Positions 10,570 through 19,189 are shown, counted from the stretch's first letter. The stretch is DNA of 64,000 nucleotides from Holdemania sp. Marseille-P2844 (GCF_900120005.1 NZ_LT635454.1:278759-342758); one strand, 5' to 3'. Made by a program: numbers and translations. Notes: generated from the sequence alone by a model not told the origin.

Positions 10570-10618
10570 GTCATTTTCTTTTTTTCTTGGTATCTTTACC
10601 TTTGAGAGGAGTGGAAGG

Positions 10619-12277
10619 ATGACGTTACAGGATATTCAGTGGGATATGATTTTAGGCGGCTTCGGGCTGTTCTTATTCGGCATCAAATTTATGGGGGACG
10701 GTTTAAAGAGCTTAGCCGGGGATAAGCTGCGGGATTACATTGATAAATATACGTCGAAACCGCTGATGGCGATTGTGATCGGGGCCCTGGTCACGATTAT
10801 GATCCAGTCCAGCTCAGCGACGACGGCGATTACAATCGGGTTGGTGCGGGCCGGGTTAATGCGGCTGGAACAGGCGGCGGGGATCGTCATGGGCGCCAAC
10901 ATCGGTACGACGGTGACGGCGTTTCTGATCGGCCTGAAGGTGGAACAGTTCGCCTTGTTCTTCGTGTTTGCGGGCGGCGTGGTGATTTCGTTTGCCAAGC
11001 GGAAAAAGAGCCGCACGGTTGGCGAGATTGTGATGGGCTTCGGCTTGTTGTTTTATGGGTTGCGGATTATGGGCGATTCTTTGTCGATGCTTAAGGACAT
11101 GCCGGAATTCATCGCCTTTGCGGAAATGATGGGCCGGCAGCCGCTTCTGGCATTGTTGGCAGGCACCGTGCTGACCGCGCTGATTCAGGGCTCGGCGGCG
11201 ACCATCGGCGTGGTGCAGAAGTTAGTGGAAGCGGGGGCGATGTCGATGTCGGCAGCGCTGCCGTTTGTGTTCGGCTCCAATATCGGCACGACCATCACCG
11301 GCGTCTTCGCGGCGATCGGCGGCAGTCTGGCGGCCAAACGGACGGCAGGCTTACATACGTTGTTCAATGTGATCGGCACCCTGATCGGCATGCTTCTGCT
11401 TCAGCCGTACATCCTGCTGATCCAAAAGCTGTCGGCGATGCTGAACATCGCGCCGATGATGCAGATCGCTGTTGCGCATATCCTGTTTAACGTCGGGGCG
11501 ACGATCCTGTTTTTCCCATTCTTAAAGCAGATGTGTCAGCTGGTCAAGAAACTGATTCCGGGGCAGGAACCGGAGCGGCTGGATATCAAAATCGACGATC
11601 TGGACGAGAAGATTATTCACGAGCTGCCGGCCTCGGCGCTGGAGCTTGTCCACAAGTCGATCTTTAAAATGGTCGACGTCGTAAGCAAGACGGTGCAGGA
11701 AGCAAAAAGTTATTTCGTCAAGGGCACCGACGAGGAGGACCGCGAGATGATCCTGCAGTCGGAGGCACTGATCAACAGTTTCGATGCGAAGATCACGCAG
11801 TATCTGATGCAGATCTCCAAGGAAAATCTGTCGGATAAGGAAATGGCGGACCTGAATCTCAATCTGCAGGTGATCAAAAATCTGGAACGGATCGGCGATC
11901 TGACCGTGAATCTCGTCGAGTTCTTCGAAATGGTCAGCGAAGATCAGTCTTCGTTCTCCGCCGGTGCGAAGGACGAGGTGCTGCAGATGTTCGACTTGTT
12001 TGATCACATGCTCGCCCAGTCCGTAAGAGTTTATGAATCGCAGGATTACACACTGTATTCCGCGCTGCTGGAAGATGAGAATTACATGGACTTGCTGGAA
12101 TACAAGGCCCGGCAGAATCACTTCGACCGGATGAGCCGCCAGGAGTGCAGTTCGGCTGTCGCGGGTTCCGTGTTCTGCGATATTCTGGGCAACCTGGAGC
12201 GAATGGCGGATCATACGTGCAATATCGCCCGCTGCGCGATTGAATCAACCGGCATGGAAGCGGCAGAGAAACATTAA
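10619..12277 (+). CDS. Na/Pi symporter with C-terminal PhoU domain
   Basis: A sodium-dependent phosphate transporter of the NptA/PNaS family in the cytoplasmic membrane. The 552 residues contain two inverted repeats, each with the family signatures: QSSSATT and GANIGTT (about 61-67 and 92-98), then QGSAAT and GSNIGTT (about 190-230). About eight membrane helices end near residue 310. A cytoplasmic helical PhoU-like domain (about 340-545) follows, as in many bacterial members. Three PhoP-box repeats upstream fit induction under phosphate limitation. It appears to be a single-gene unit. Confidence 0.92.
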   Translation: MTLQDIQWDMILGGFGLFLFGIKFMGDGLKSLAGDKLRDYIDKYTSKPLMAIVIGALVTIMIQSSSATTAITIGLVRAGLMRLEQAAGIVMGANIGTTVTAFLIGLKVEQFALFFVFAGGVVISFAKRKKSRTVGEIVMGFGLLFYGLRIMGDSLSMLKDMPEFIAFAEMMGRQPLLALLAGTVLTALIQGSAATIGVVQKLVEAGAMSMSAALPFVFGSNIGTTITGVFAAIGGSLAAKRTAGLHTLFNVIGTLIGMLLLQPYILLIQKLSAMLNIAPMMQIAVAHILFNVGATILFFPFLKQMCQLVKKLIPGQEPERLDIKIDDLDEKIIHELPASALELVHKSIFKMVDVVSKTVQEAKSYFVKGTDEEDREMILQSEALINSFDAKITQYLMQISKENLSDKEMADLNLNLQVIKNLERIGDLTVNLVEFFEMVSEDQSSFSAGAKDEVLQMFDLFDHMLAQSVRVYESQDYTLYSALLEDENYMDLLEYKARQNHFDRMSRQECSSAVAGSVFCDILGNLERMADHTCNIARCAIESTGMEAAEKH

Positions 12278-12372
12278 AGAAGAAGCTGTCCGGATCGTTT
12301 GCGGGTTTGCGGCAGGGCGGCGCTTGTCTTGGGACTGAATGCGGAAAAGCACTACATCGGCGAGCTGGATGA

Positions 12373-12401
12373 TTGACGTGCGCCAACCGCTCAGGTACAA
12401 T
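12373..12401 (+). promoter_or_regulatory. Promoter of the hydroxyacid dehydrogenase
   Basis: TTGACG (12373-12378) and TACAAT (12396-12401) are 17 bp apart. The position rules out the longer reading frame starting at 12339 and supports the ATG at 12426. Confidence 0.78.
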
Positions 12402-12425
12402 GAAGCCAGAAAGAAGGTTTGGGCA

Positions 12426-13403
12426 ATGGAAAAAGTAAAAGTTTGCTGGATCATTCCGACCGAGGCTTCCCTGCAAGAGACAATTCAGGCGGCTTGTCCG
12501 CAGGCGGAGATTGATTTCTGCGAACGCAACGAGCTGGATGAAGCGCGGCTTGCGGAAGCTGAAGTTGTGATCGGAAATCTTCCCAACCGCTGGCTGCCTC
12601 AGTCGAAGGCGCTGCGCTGGCTGCATCTGGAAAGCGCTGGCGCTGAGCAATATGTAAAGGAAGAAGGATTGGCCCAGGATGTCCTGCTGACCAATTCGAC
12701 CGGTGCTTACGGACCGGCGATTGCGGAGCACATGCTGGCAGGAGTGCTGTCGATCTATAAAAAATTAAATCTCTACCGGGAAAATCAGAAGCTGCGGGTG
12801 TGGAAAAATGAAGGAAAGGTTCGTTCGTTGAAAGGATCGTCAGTGCTGATCGTCGGTTTGGGCGACATCGGCCGGGAATTTGGCTGGCGGATGAAGGCGT
12901 TAGGGTGTACTGTAACGGGCGTGAAGCGAACCCCGGGCGGTTGTCCGGATTATGTTGACCGGCTGGTGCTGATGGATCAGATCGAGGAAGAACTGCCGCA
13001 AGCAGATATCGTCGCGCTGTGTCTGCCAAGCACGCCGGAAACCCGGCACTTCTTCGATCAGCGGCGGCTGGCGCTGACGCGTCGGGATTGTGTTCTCGTC
13101 AACGTTGGCCGAGGCGTTACGGTGGATACGCCGGCGTTGTGCGCGCTGCTGGATCAGGGACACTTCGGCGGGCTGGTTCTGGACGTCGTGGATCCGGAGC
13201 CGCTGCCAATGAATAATCCGTTATGGGGTTATGACCGCGTGATTCTGACGCCGCATGTCTCAGGCAACTACAACCAACAGAGCACCTACGACACGGTGAT
13301 CGCGATGGCGCTGGAAAATTTGCAGCGGTATCTGGACAGACAGCCGCTGAAATACCGGGTTGACCGTCAGAGCGGCTACCGAATTTCCAACAATGGCGAA
13401 TAA
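12426..13403 (+). CDS. D-2-hydroxyacid dehydrogenase, NAD-dependent
   Basis: Oxidises or reduces D-2-hydroxy acids with NAD(P). The 325-residue protein has the family's split substrate domain and a central Rossmann domain with GLGDIGREFG near residue 145, the catalytic Arg in VNVGRGVTVD near residue 226, the catalytic Glu in VVDPEPLP near residue 255, and the catalytic His in LTPHVSGN near residue 278. The substrate cannot be told from sequence. The ATG at 12426 is preceded by AGAAAGAAGG and by a good promoter. It stands alone between the phosphate transporter and tmRNA. Confidence 0.9.
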   Translation: MEKVKVCWIIPTEASLQETIQAACPQAEIDFCERNELDEARLAEAEVVIGNLPNRWLPQSKALRWLHLESAGAEQYVKEEGLAQDVLLTNSTGAYGPAIAEHMLAGVLSIYKKLNLYRENQKLRVWKNEGKVRSLKGSSVLIVGLGDIGREFGWRMKALGCTVTGVKRTPGGCPDYVDRLVLMDQIEEELPQADIVALCLPSTPETRHFFDQRRLALTRRDCVLVNVGRGVTVDTPALCALLDQGHFGGLVLDVVDPEPLPMNNPLWGYDRVILTPHVSGNYNQQSTYDTVIAMALENLQRYLDRQPLKYRVDRQSGYRISNNGE

Positions 13404-13404
13404 T

Positions 13405-13433
13405 TTGACGGAATGCGGTTTATGCTATATACT
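13405..13433 (+). promoter_or_regulatory. Promoter of tmRNA
   Basis: TTGACG (13405-13410), a 17-bp spacer and TATACT (13428-13433) lie directly before the mature tmRNA 5' end. The -35 box nearly touches the stop codon of the preceding gene. Confidence 0.82.
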
Positions 13434-13450
13434 GTTATAGCATAACAACT

Positions 13451-13827
13451 GGGGTTGTCATGGTTTCGACAGGTCTAAGTTGGATTCAGACTGCAGTGGG
13501 GCGGCTGCCTAACAGCCAACAAAAAATAACTGGAAAATCTTTTTTAGCTAATCTGTTCGGTGGAAACCGTCAGGTTGCTTTCGCTGCTTAATATCTCGGC
13601 ATAGAGATTGCAGCTGCTGCCGGTGATTCTTTCTTCAGGTTGCCGGACAGTATCAGAAATGAAGGATAAGGAGATTCGGCGTCTGGACGGATTTCCCGAC
13701 AATCAACAGACAAACTCAGATCGTTTTGTCCGTTAACATATCTGTTTTATAAGCAAACGGAATAAACTGTAGATGTCTGAATGGGGACTATTCCTGGACC
13801 GGGGTTCGACTCCCCGCAGCTCCACCA
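13451..13827 (+). ncRNA. ssrA: tmRNA (10Sa RNA)
   Basis: Rescues stalled ribosomes and tags the nascent peptide for proteolysis. The 5' end GGGGTTG pairs with CAGCTCC next to the genomically encoded ACCA, and the T-arm GGGGTTCGACTCCCC is intact. The tag frame starts at GGA 13532 and ends at TAA 13589, coding GKSFLANLFGGNRQVAFAA; with the alanine from the charged tmRNA the tag has 20 residues and ends in the proteolysis signal VAFAA. A strong promoter precedes it and a terminator follows. The length, 377 nt, is normal. Confidence 0.97.
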
Positions 13828-13838
13828 AAAGTCGAACA

Positions 13839-13868
13839 GCCGAGCGCATGCGCCCGGTTTTTTATTTT
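13839..13868 (+). terminator. Terminator after tmRNA
   Basis: CCG-A-GCGC pairs with GCGC-C-CGG around a short loop, followed by TTTTTTATTTTT. Confidence 0.85.
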
Positions 13869-13938
13869 TATCCCTACAATTCTAAAACCGGTGGTTTTAT
13901 GGCGAAACACAGTTCCCAAAGAGGGAAGGGTGCCGGCT

Positions 13939-13978
13939 TGAGCTTATTTTTCAGAAGTGGTATACTATACTAAACCAC
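13939..13978 (+). promoter_or_regulatory. Promoter and overlapping operator of the GntR locus
   Basis: TTGAGC (13939) and TATACT (13961) are spaced by 16 bp. The -10 box lies inside an inverted repeat GTGGT...ACCAC (13957-13978) that contains TGGTATA, the same half-site found twice before the PTS genes. This placement predicts autorepression by the GntR protein. Confidence 0.65.
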
Positions 13979-13996
13979 TAGGAAAACGGTGAAATT

Positions 13997-14509
13997 ATGA
14001 ATGATGAAGTCTATGTCACACGCCAGCTGGATCAATTTGAATCAATTACTCAGGCTTTGGAAGCCCGAGGTTTTCATTACGTCTATCCGATTCTGGATCA
14101 GTCGGTGATCGAAGCAAATAAGCTGATCAGCGAACAGCTTCAGATCCCGATCGCCACCCGGATCTTCAGCTATCGAAAACTGCGGATCGTGGAAGGCAAA
14201 CCGCGGTCAGTCGAACAGGTCTATATCGAATATGAAAAAGTCCGCGGAATCGAAACGCTGCCGCTGGAAAACCGGTCGCTGTACCGTGTCCTGCGCGAAC
14301 AATTCGGCTATGATATTTGCCGGAATGAAGAGGAAATCCGGATCGTGCATGCCAGCGAGGAAGAAGCGCAGCTGCTGCAGGTGGAAGACGACGCCGAGAT
14401 TCTGATGAGCACCGGTCTGACTTATCTGGATTCGATGAAACCGCTGGAATATTTTCAGATCGTTGCAATCCCCAGCTTTTTCAAGTTCAGGAGCGTGACG
14501 ACGGTATGA
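13997..14509 (+). CDS. UTRA-only ligand-binding protein (GntR/HutC relative without HTH)
   Basis: A 170-residue protein that matches the UTRA effector domain (FSYRKLRIVEGKP, VYIEY, LENRSLYRVL, SEEEAQLLQVEDDAEIL, YFQIVAIP) but has no winged-helix DNA-binding part. The next gene, a full GntR/UTRA regulator, overlaps it by 4 bases (ATGA), so both are made together. It may pair with that regulator as a sensor partner or modulate its ligand response; this is inference. A simple frameshift split of one regulator is unlikely because the downstream gene has its own complete UTRA domain. Confidence 0.75.
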   Translation: MNDEVYVTRQLDQFESITQALEARGFHYVYPILDQSVIEANKLISEQLQIPIATRIFSYRKLRIVEGKPRSVEQVYIEYEKVRGIETLPLENRSLYRVLREQFGYDICRNEEEIRIVHASEEEAQLLQVEDDAEILMSTGLTYLDSMKPLEYFQIVAIPSFFKFRSVTTV

Positions 14510-15228
14510 GTATGGAAAAAGCAGTCTATGTGCAGCTGATGGAAAACATTCTGGAGAAAATCCGCACCGGCGAATACCGCGTGGGCGAGAAAATCATGTC
14601 GGAACGGCAGATGGCGCAGCAATACGGAATCAACCGCCTGACGGTGCGCAGCGCGATCAAAAAACTGGTGGAAGAAGGAACGCTGGTCTCGATCCAGGGC
14701 AAAGGCACCTTTGTCAGCCGGCTGCCAAAAAATGAAAAAAAAGTAACGTTCGGTGATAATGAAAACGTCAGCTTAAGCCGCAATCTGGTGCAGAGCGGTT
14801 TCCAGTCCACCCGGACGGTGCTGTCGTTTAAGCAAATTGAAAACCAGGGAGCAACCCGTGATTACTTTCCCGACAGTCCGCAGCTGTATGAATTGATCCG
14901 GCTTTCCCGGATCGACAATCAGCCCTATGCCCTGCAGATCTGTTACTTTCCCGTCTCGCTGTTTAAGCAGCCGGAGCGGTTTAACTTCGGAGAAGGTTCC
15001 TTATATACCTATATGGAGCTGCAGGGGCATATGCCCAAGACCATCATCTCGGATATGGAAGTCCAGGAAATCCCGGCCGCCTATCGGCAGGTGATGGAGG
15101 CGGATCCGAAAAAGCAGGTCTTCGCTTACCAATATTTCGGATTTGACGAACAGCATCGTTTAGTTGAGTTTACGAAAGCCTATTATATGCCGGAATATAC
15201 GTCGTTTAAATATGTAACAAAGAAATAG
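14506..15228 (+). CDS. GntR/HutC family transcription regulator with UTRA domain
   Basis: A DNA-binding repressor of 240 residues. The N-terminal winged helix (about 5-72) shows the GntR core GEKIMSERQMAQQYGINRLT and GKGTFVSR; the UTRA sugar-phosphate-binding domain occupies about 95-235. It is translationally coupled to the UTRA-only gene and is followed by a terminator and then the PTS operon. TGGTATA palindromes at its own promoter and at the PTS promoter are the likely operators. The effector is probably the phosphorylated sugar made by the PTS. Confidence 0.9.
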   Translation: MSMEKAVYVQLMENILEKIRTGEYRVGEKIMSERQMAQQYGINRLTVRSAIKKLVEEGTLVSIQGKGTFVSRLPKNEKKVTFGDNENVSLSRNLVQSGFQSTRTVLSFKQIENQGATRDYFPDSPQLYELIRLSRIDNQPYALQICYFPVSLFKQPERFNFGEGSLYTYMELQGHMPKTIISDMEVQEIPAAYRQVMEADPKKQVFAYQYFGFDEQHRLVEFTKAYYMPEYTSFKYVTKK

Positions 15229-15250
15229 TGTGAATTTCACACTTTTTTTA
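15227..15250 (+). terminator. Terminator after the GntR gene
   Basis: AGTGTG pairs with CACACT and seven T residues follow. It overlaps the stop codon and separates the regulator genes from the PTS operon. Confidence 0.8.
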
Positions 15251-15331
15251 TTGCAATCCGGGGATAGAAGGTGTATAAAATAATTAAGTGGTATAGTAAC
15301 TATACCAGATGAATAAACTGGTATAGTTACA
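15251..15331 (+). promoter_or_regulatory. PTS operon promoter with two GntR operators
   Basis: TTGCAA (15251) and TATAAA (15274) are 17 bp apart. Just downstream is a perfect 19-bp palindrome TGGTATAGTAACTATACCA (15289-15307), followed by a half-site TGGTATAGT at 15320-15328. The operators would cover the start of transcription, fitting repression that is relieved by a sugar phosphate. Confidence 0.78.
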
Positions 15332-15361
15332 ACAGTCTTGTAAGGAGGAGGAAAAATCATT

Positions 15362-16132
15362 ATGTCTGCATTGCAAGCTGCTTTGATCGGCGTTGTCGCA
15401 GCCTTGTCCGTTTTGGAAGGCGGATGGCTGGGAGAATGCAAACTCCGCGAACCGGTGGTCACCGGTTTTCTGGTCGGTTTGATTTTAGGGAATGTGAAGG
15501 AAGGGCTGATCATCGGCGCTCAGCTGGAACTGATCTGGATGGGGACGGCTTCAATCGGTCCGACGGCCGGTTTGAGCATCGGCACCGGCGGGACGATCGG
15601 CACCGCAGTTGCGCTGTCAACCGGCTCGGGCATCGAAGTCGCGATGGCCTTCGGCGTTCCAGTTTCCATTCTGATGCAATTTTTACAAACGTTGGTGGAT
15701 ACGGCGTATTCCGGACCGATGCACACCGTCGATAAACTGATCGACGAGGGCGGCAAGGATAAGCAGATCATCTGGATTCACTGGTTATGCGGAATCCTGA
15801 CCTTCCTGATCTATCTTAGTCTGACATTCGTGGCCTTATACTTCGGCAATGAAGCGATCAACGTGATCGTCAACAATCTGCCGGCCTGGATGACCAATGG
15901 TCTGAATGCGGTTGCCAAAGTTCTGCCGGCGCTGGGCTTCGCCTTGTTGATGAACCTGTTATTGGAACAGGACCTGATTCCTTATCTGATTATCGGCTTC
16001 GCGCTGACCGCCTGGTTAGGCATGTCGATGATCGGCGTGGCCGCGGTTTCCGTCGCGCTGGCCTGGATTATCTACCTGCTGAAACGGGATCAGCTCAATT
16101 CAGCATCTGAACCGGAAGAGGAGGAATTGTAA
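15362..16132 (+). CDS. PTS system mannose/fructose/sorbose family IIC component
   Basis: Membrane subunit of a mannose-family phosphotransferase transporter that carries the sugar across the membrane. The 256 residues are mostly hydrophobic, with family marks such as LGECKLREPVVTGFLVGLILG near residues 21-40, GAQLELIWMG and PTAGLSIGTGGTIGTA. The ATG follows AAGGAGGAGG. It is the first gene of the IIC-IID-IIB-SIS-IIA operon; the IID start codon directly abuts the stop codon. The substrate is not known, but the SIS gene suggests an amino sugar or a glycated amino acid. Confidence 0.93.
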   Translation: MSALQAALIGVVAALSVLEGGWLGECKLREPVVTGFLVGLILGNVKEGLIIGAQLELIWMGTASIGPTAGLSIGTGGTIGTAVALSTGSGIEVAMAFGVPVSILMQFLQTLVDTAYSGPMHTVDKLIDEGGKDKQIIWIHWLCGILTFLIYLSLTFVALYFGNEAINVIVNNLPAWMTNGLNAVAKVLPALGFALLMNLLLEQDLIPYLIIGFALTAWLGMSMIGVAAVSVALAWIIYLLKRDQLNSASEPEEEEL

Positions 16133-16963
16133 ATGACAACGTCGATGCAGGACAATCCGCGCAAGCTGTCCAAAAAAGAATTCAATCAAATCTACTGGCG
16201 TTCCTTTACGCTGTTAGGCTCCTTCAACTACGAACGTATGGAAGGCTTGGGCTTCCTGTACGCGATGATGCCGAGCTTGAAGCGGATCTGGAAGGATGAT
16301 CCGGAAGGCTACAAGGCCGCGCTTCATCGTCATATCGCTGCTTTCAATATGACGGTTGCCCCTTCGCCGTTTGTCATGGGCATCGCGGTCGCAATGGAAG
16401 AGCTGGCGCATGATAACGAGAACTTCGATGTCGAATCGATCAACGCCGTCAAGGTTTCCCTGATGGGACCGTTGTCCGGGATCGGCGATACGTTCTTCTG
16501 GGGAATTTTCAAAGTCATCGCCTGTTCATTAGGCGTCAGCTTCGCCAGTCAGGGCAGTATTCTCGGCCCGATCATTCTGCTTCTGGCCTTCAACATTCCG
16601 AACTTTCTGACCCGGTATTACTGCCTGAAGATCGGCTACAACAACGGCAGCAAGCTGCTTGAGAACCTGCAGCAATCCGGCAAGATGCAGCTGTTCACCT
16701 ATTGCGCCGGAATTGTCGGCGTCGCTGCGATCGGCTGTATGATCGCCGCCTGGATTGGTCTGGAATGCCCGATCGCCTTCACGATCTCCGGCAGCGAAGT
16801 TGTCGTTCAGCAATATCTCGACGAAATCTGTCCGCAGCTGCTTTCGTTAGGCGCAACGCTGTTGATCTACCGGCTGCTGAAAAAGAAAATCAGCATCATG
16901 AAGCTGATCCTGATCATCGTCGTCGTGGCGTTTATCTGCGGCGTGTTCGGCATTTTGGCATAA
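16133..16963 (+). CDS. PTS system mannose/fructose/sorbose family IID component
   Basis: Second membrane subunit of the mannose-family PTS, found only in this family. The 276 residues begin with a cytoplasmic stretch, LSKKEFNQIYWRSFTLLGSF, then ERMEGLGFLYAMMP and ALHRHIAAFNMTVAPSPF, which are hallmark IID motifs; KVSLMGPLSGIGDTFFWG follows near residue 105. A C-terminal group of helices completes it. It starts immediately at the IIC stop codon (TAAATG) and forms the transport channel with IIC. Confidence 0.95.
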   Translation: MTTSMQDNPRKLSKKEFNQIYWRSFTLLGSFNYERMEGLGFLYAMMPSLKRIWKDDPEGYKAALHRHIAAFNMTVAPSPFVMGIAVAMEELAHDNENFDVESINAVKVSLMGPLSGIGDTFFWGIFKVIACSLGVSFASQGSILGPIILLLAFNIPNFLTRYYCLKIGYNNGSKLLENLQQSGKMQLFTYCAGIVGVAAIGCMIAAWIGLECPIAFTISGSEVVVQQYLDEICPQLLSLGATLLIYRLLKKKISIMKLILIIVVVAFICGVFGILA

Positions 16964-16975
16964 GGAGGAAACTGC

Positions 16976-17458
16976 ATGGCGATTGTTGAAGTAAGAATTG
17001 ACGACCGGCTGATCCATGGGCAGGTCTGCGGCTACTGGGTACCGCATCACAGCGTGGAAAAAATCGTCGTGATCGACGATAAAATCGCAAAGGACGAAAT
17101 GCGCAAGACAGCGCTGAAATTCGGCTGTCCGGCGAAAGTGAAGCTGTCGATTCTGGACGCGCTGACGGCTTCCGACAAGCTGAAGCGCAATCTTGACAAA
17201 GGCAGCCGCGTAATGCTGCTGGCGGCGGGGCCGGAACCGTTGTTAAAGATGGTGGAGGACGGTTATGCGATCAAACAGATCACCGTTGGCAATTTGTCCG
17301 GCAAGCCGGGTTATCAACATGTGAAAAAGACATTGTATCTCTCCGACGCCGATATTGACAACTTCAAACGGCTGGCGGATCACGGCGTTAAGCTGCTGGT
17401 TCAGATGGTGCCGGATGATGTGCCGGAGGATCTGGCGGAAATCGTTCGAAAACTGTAG
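16976..17458 (+). CDS. PTS system mannose/fructose/sorbose family IIB component
   Basis: Cytoplasmic phosphotransfer subunit that passes phosphate from IIA to the incoming sugar. The 160-residue protein begins with VRIDDRLIHGQVCGYW, in which His14 is the phosphorylated residue of this family. AGGAGG precedes the ATG by a normal distance and the gene follows IID by 12 bp. It forms one transport complex with the neighbouring IIC, IID and IIA. Confidence 0.95.
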   Translation: MAIVEVRIDDRLIHGQVCGYWVPHHSVEKIVVIDDKIAKDEMRKTALKFGCPAKVKLSILDALTASDKLKRNLDKGSRVMLLAAGPEPLLKMVEDGYAIKQITVGNLSGKPGYQHVKKTLYLSDADIDNFKRLADHGVKLLVQMVPDDVPEDLAEIVRKL

Positions 17459-17478
17459 AAAGGAACTGGGAAGAAACT

Positions 17479-18567
17479 ATGGAAAAACCAACGGTATTAG
17501 GTTATATGAAAGATCAGCCGCGGGCGTTAAGAGCTGCCTTTGCACGCCGCGCGGAGTTTGTGGAGCCCTTCCGTCAGTTGTTTGTGCAGCTGCCGATCAA
17601 AAAAGTGCTGTTTTTCGGTTCCGGGACCTCCTATAACGCTTCGCAGATTGCCGCCTATGAATTTAAGCATCTGTGCAAACTGGAGGCGCAGGGTCATTAT
17701 CCGACGGTGTTTGCCCATTATGAACAAGCCGATTGGACCGGCATGCTGAAAAAAGAAGAAATTCTGTTTGTCGGCATCAGCCAGTCCGGGACTTCGATTT
17801 CAACGATTGAGGTCATGGACAAGGCCCGCCGCGAAGGCTATCCGACCGTGGCGTTGACGGAGAACCTTGACAGCGAGATCACCCGGCATGTCGATCATGT
17901 CATCCATCTGTTATGCGGCAAGGAAGAAACGCCGCCGGAAACCCGCGGATATACGGTTACACTGCTGCAGCTGTATCTGTGGGCACTGGCCGCCGCCGAG
18001 GTTCGCGGCACGCTGACCGCTCAGAAAATCAGTCAGGCGCTGGCGGAAACCGAAACGTTTGTCAATCAGTTTGATCAGGTGATAACAGAGAGTGAAGCCT
18101 GGTATGACCGCAACGCGACGACGATTGTCAACAGCGACCGAATCTACGTGCTGGGCTATGGCATCGACTATGGTTCAGCTTTAGAGGGCATGCTGAAGAT
18201 CGGCGAAATGCTGCGGCTGCCGACGATCGGCTATGAAATTGAGGAATATTCGCATGGACCGACGATGGCGATCACACCGAAACAGACCATCCTGATGCTG
18301 GGGTCGGATGAAGCAGAGTGGAACCGTTGTTTACAGTTCCGGGAAGCGTTTCGCAAATACACCGACCGCGTGCATCTGATCACGGTCAAGGAGGCCCCGT
18401 CGGATAAGCGGGATCTGGTATTCAGCGTCAAAGCAAACAAATATCTGGCGCCGATCATGCTGACAGTTCCTTTCCAGTTTGTCGCCGCCAAGGGGGCGAA
18501 GGATACCAACATTGATACGAATGTAAATCCGTTTAAAGAAGAGCTGGCGCATCTGCCTGAAGAATAA
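17479..18567 (+). CDS. SIS-domain sugar-phosphate isomerase/deaminase-like enzyme
   Basis: A 362-residue protein with two SIS domains (about 30-165 and 200-335). Sugar-phosphate-binding Ser/Thr loops are visible as FGSGTSYNASQIA and GISQSGTSISTIEV in the first domain. The segment EIEEYSHGPTMAI corresponds to the catalytic Glu-His region of GlmS-type isomerases and of FrlB/AgaS relatives. It probably acts on the phosphorylated product of the PTS around it, as a deaminase, isomerase or deglycase of an amino sugar or fructosamine phosphate. Which of these is not decidable from sequence. It lies between the IIB and IIA genes in the same operon. Confidence 0.85.
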   Translation: MEKPTVLGYMKDQPRALRAAFARRAEFVEPFRQLFVQLPIKKVLFFGSGTSYNASQIAAYEFKHLCKLEAQGHYPTVFAHYEQADWTGMLKKEEILFVGISQSGTSISTIEVMDKARREGYPTVALTENLDSEITRHVDHVIHLLCGKEETPPETRGYTVTLLQLYLWALAAAEVRGTLTAQKISQALAETETFVNQFDQVITESEAWYDRNATTIVNSDRIYVLGYGIDYGSALEGMLKIGEMLRLPTIGYEIEEYSHGPTMAITPKQTILMLGSDEAEWNRCLQFREAFRKYTDRVHLITVKEAPSDKRDLVFSVKANKYLAPIMLTVPFQFVAAKGAKDTNIDTNVNPFKEELAHLPEE

Positions 18568-18581
18568 ACCGGGAGAAAAAA

Positions 18582-19016
18582 ATGAGCACAGGAATTATTG
18601 TGATGGGACATGGTCATTTCGCCACCGGCATCACCTCGGCGCTGGAATTGATCATGGGTTCTCAGCCGGCCTATGAAGCGCTTGATTTTCCGGCAGAATC
18701 GGATAAGGAAGATTTGAAAAAGCGGCTGAGTGCAGCGTTGGAAAGACTGGAAAAGCAGGATCAAATCATCATTCTGACCGATCTGTTCAGCGGCACGCCG
18801 TTTAACGTGGCGATGGAAGCCGTGGCTGAGAAGCCAGGTCTGAAATTGTATTATGGCTTAAATCTGGGAATGTTGATGGAACTGATTTCGCGCCGGATGT
18901 TTCAAGGCGATGCCAAACTGAGCGAAGGCCTGATCGAGATCGGCCGGCAGCAGGTCGGCTTGTTTGATCCGGAAGCGATGGAGGCTTATACGGAAACCGG
19001 CGAGGATGAATTATAG
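18582..19016 (+). CDS. PTS system mannose family IIA component
   Basis: Cytoplasmic IIA domain that receives phosphate from HPr. The 144 residues start with the family motif IIVMGHGHFATG, whose first His (about residue 10) is the phosphorylation site. ILTDLFSGTPFNVAM near residue 66 is the second conserved block. It is a free-standing IIA rather than an IIAB fusion, encoded last in the operon. A strong hairpin terminator shared with the convergent FRG gene follows. Confidence 0.93.
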   Translation: MSTGIIVMGHGHFATGITSALELIMGSQPAYEALDFPAESDKEDLKKRLSAALERLEKQDQIIILTDLFSGTPFNVAMEAVAEKPGLKLYYGLNLGMLMELISRRMFQGDAKLSEGLIEIGRQQVGLFDPEAMEAYTETGEDEL

Positions 19017-19123
19017 GAAAAAATGAGTCAGGATTCCGGCATCTTGTTAACAATGATCGGGATCATTGCTTTGAGCCGGAAAGGGTGAGGGAATCCACAG
19101 CCTGAAATTATCCACAAATAGAA

Positions 19124-19173
19124 AAATACCAGGATCTTCTTCCTTATCCAGGAAGGAGGCCCTGGTATTTTTT
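19124..19173. terminator. Bidirectional terminator between PTS operon and FRG gene
   Basis: AAATACCAGG (19124-19133) pairs with CCTGGTATTT (19161-19170), with T-runs on both strands. The two neighbouring transcription units converge here. Confidence 0.85.
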
Positions 19174-19189
19174 ATGGAAACGGAAAGTT

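Noticed and set aside
12339-12425. 29-codon upstream extension of the hydroxyacid dehydrogenase
   Set aside because: It contains the TTGACG/TACAAT promoter and lacks similarity to the family's N-terminus.
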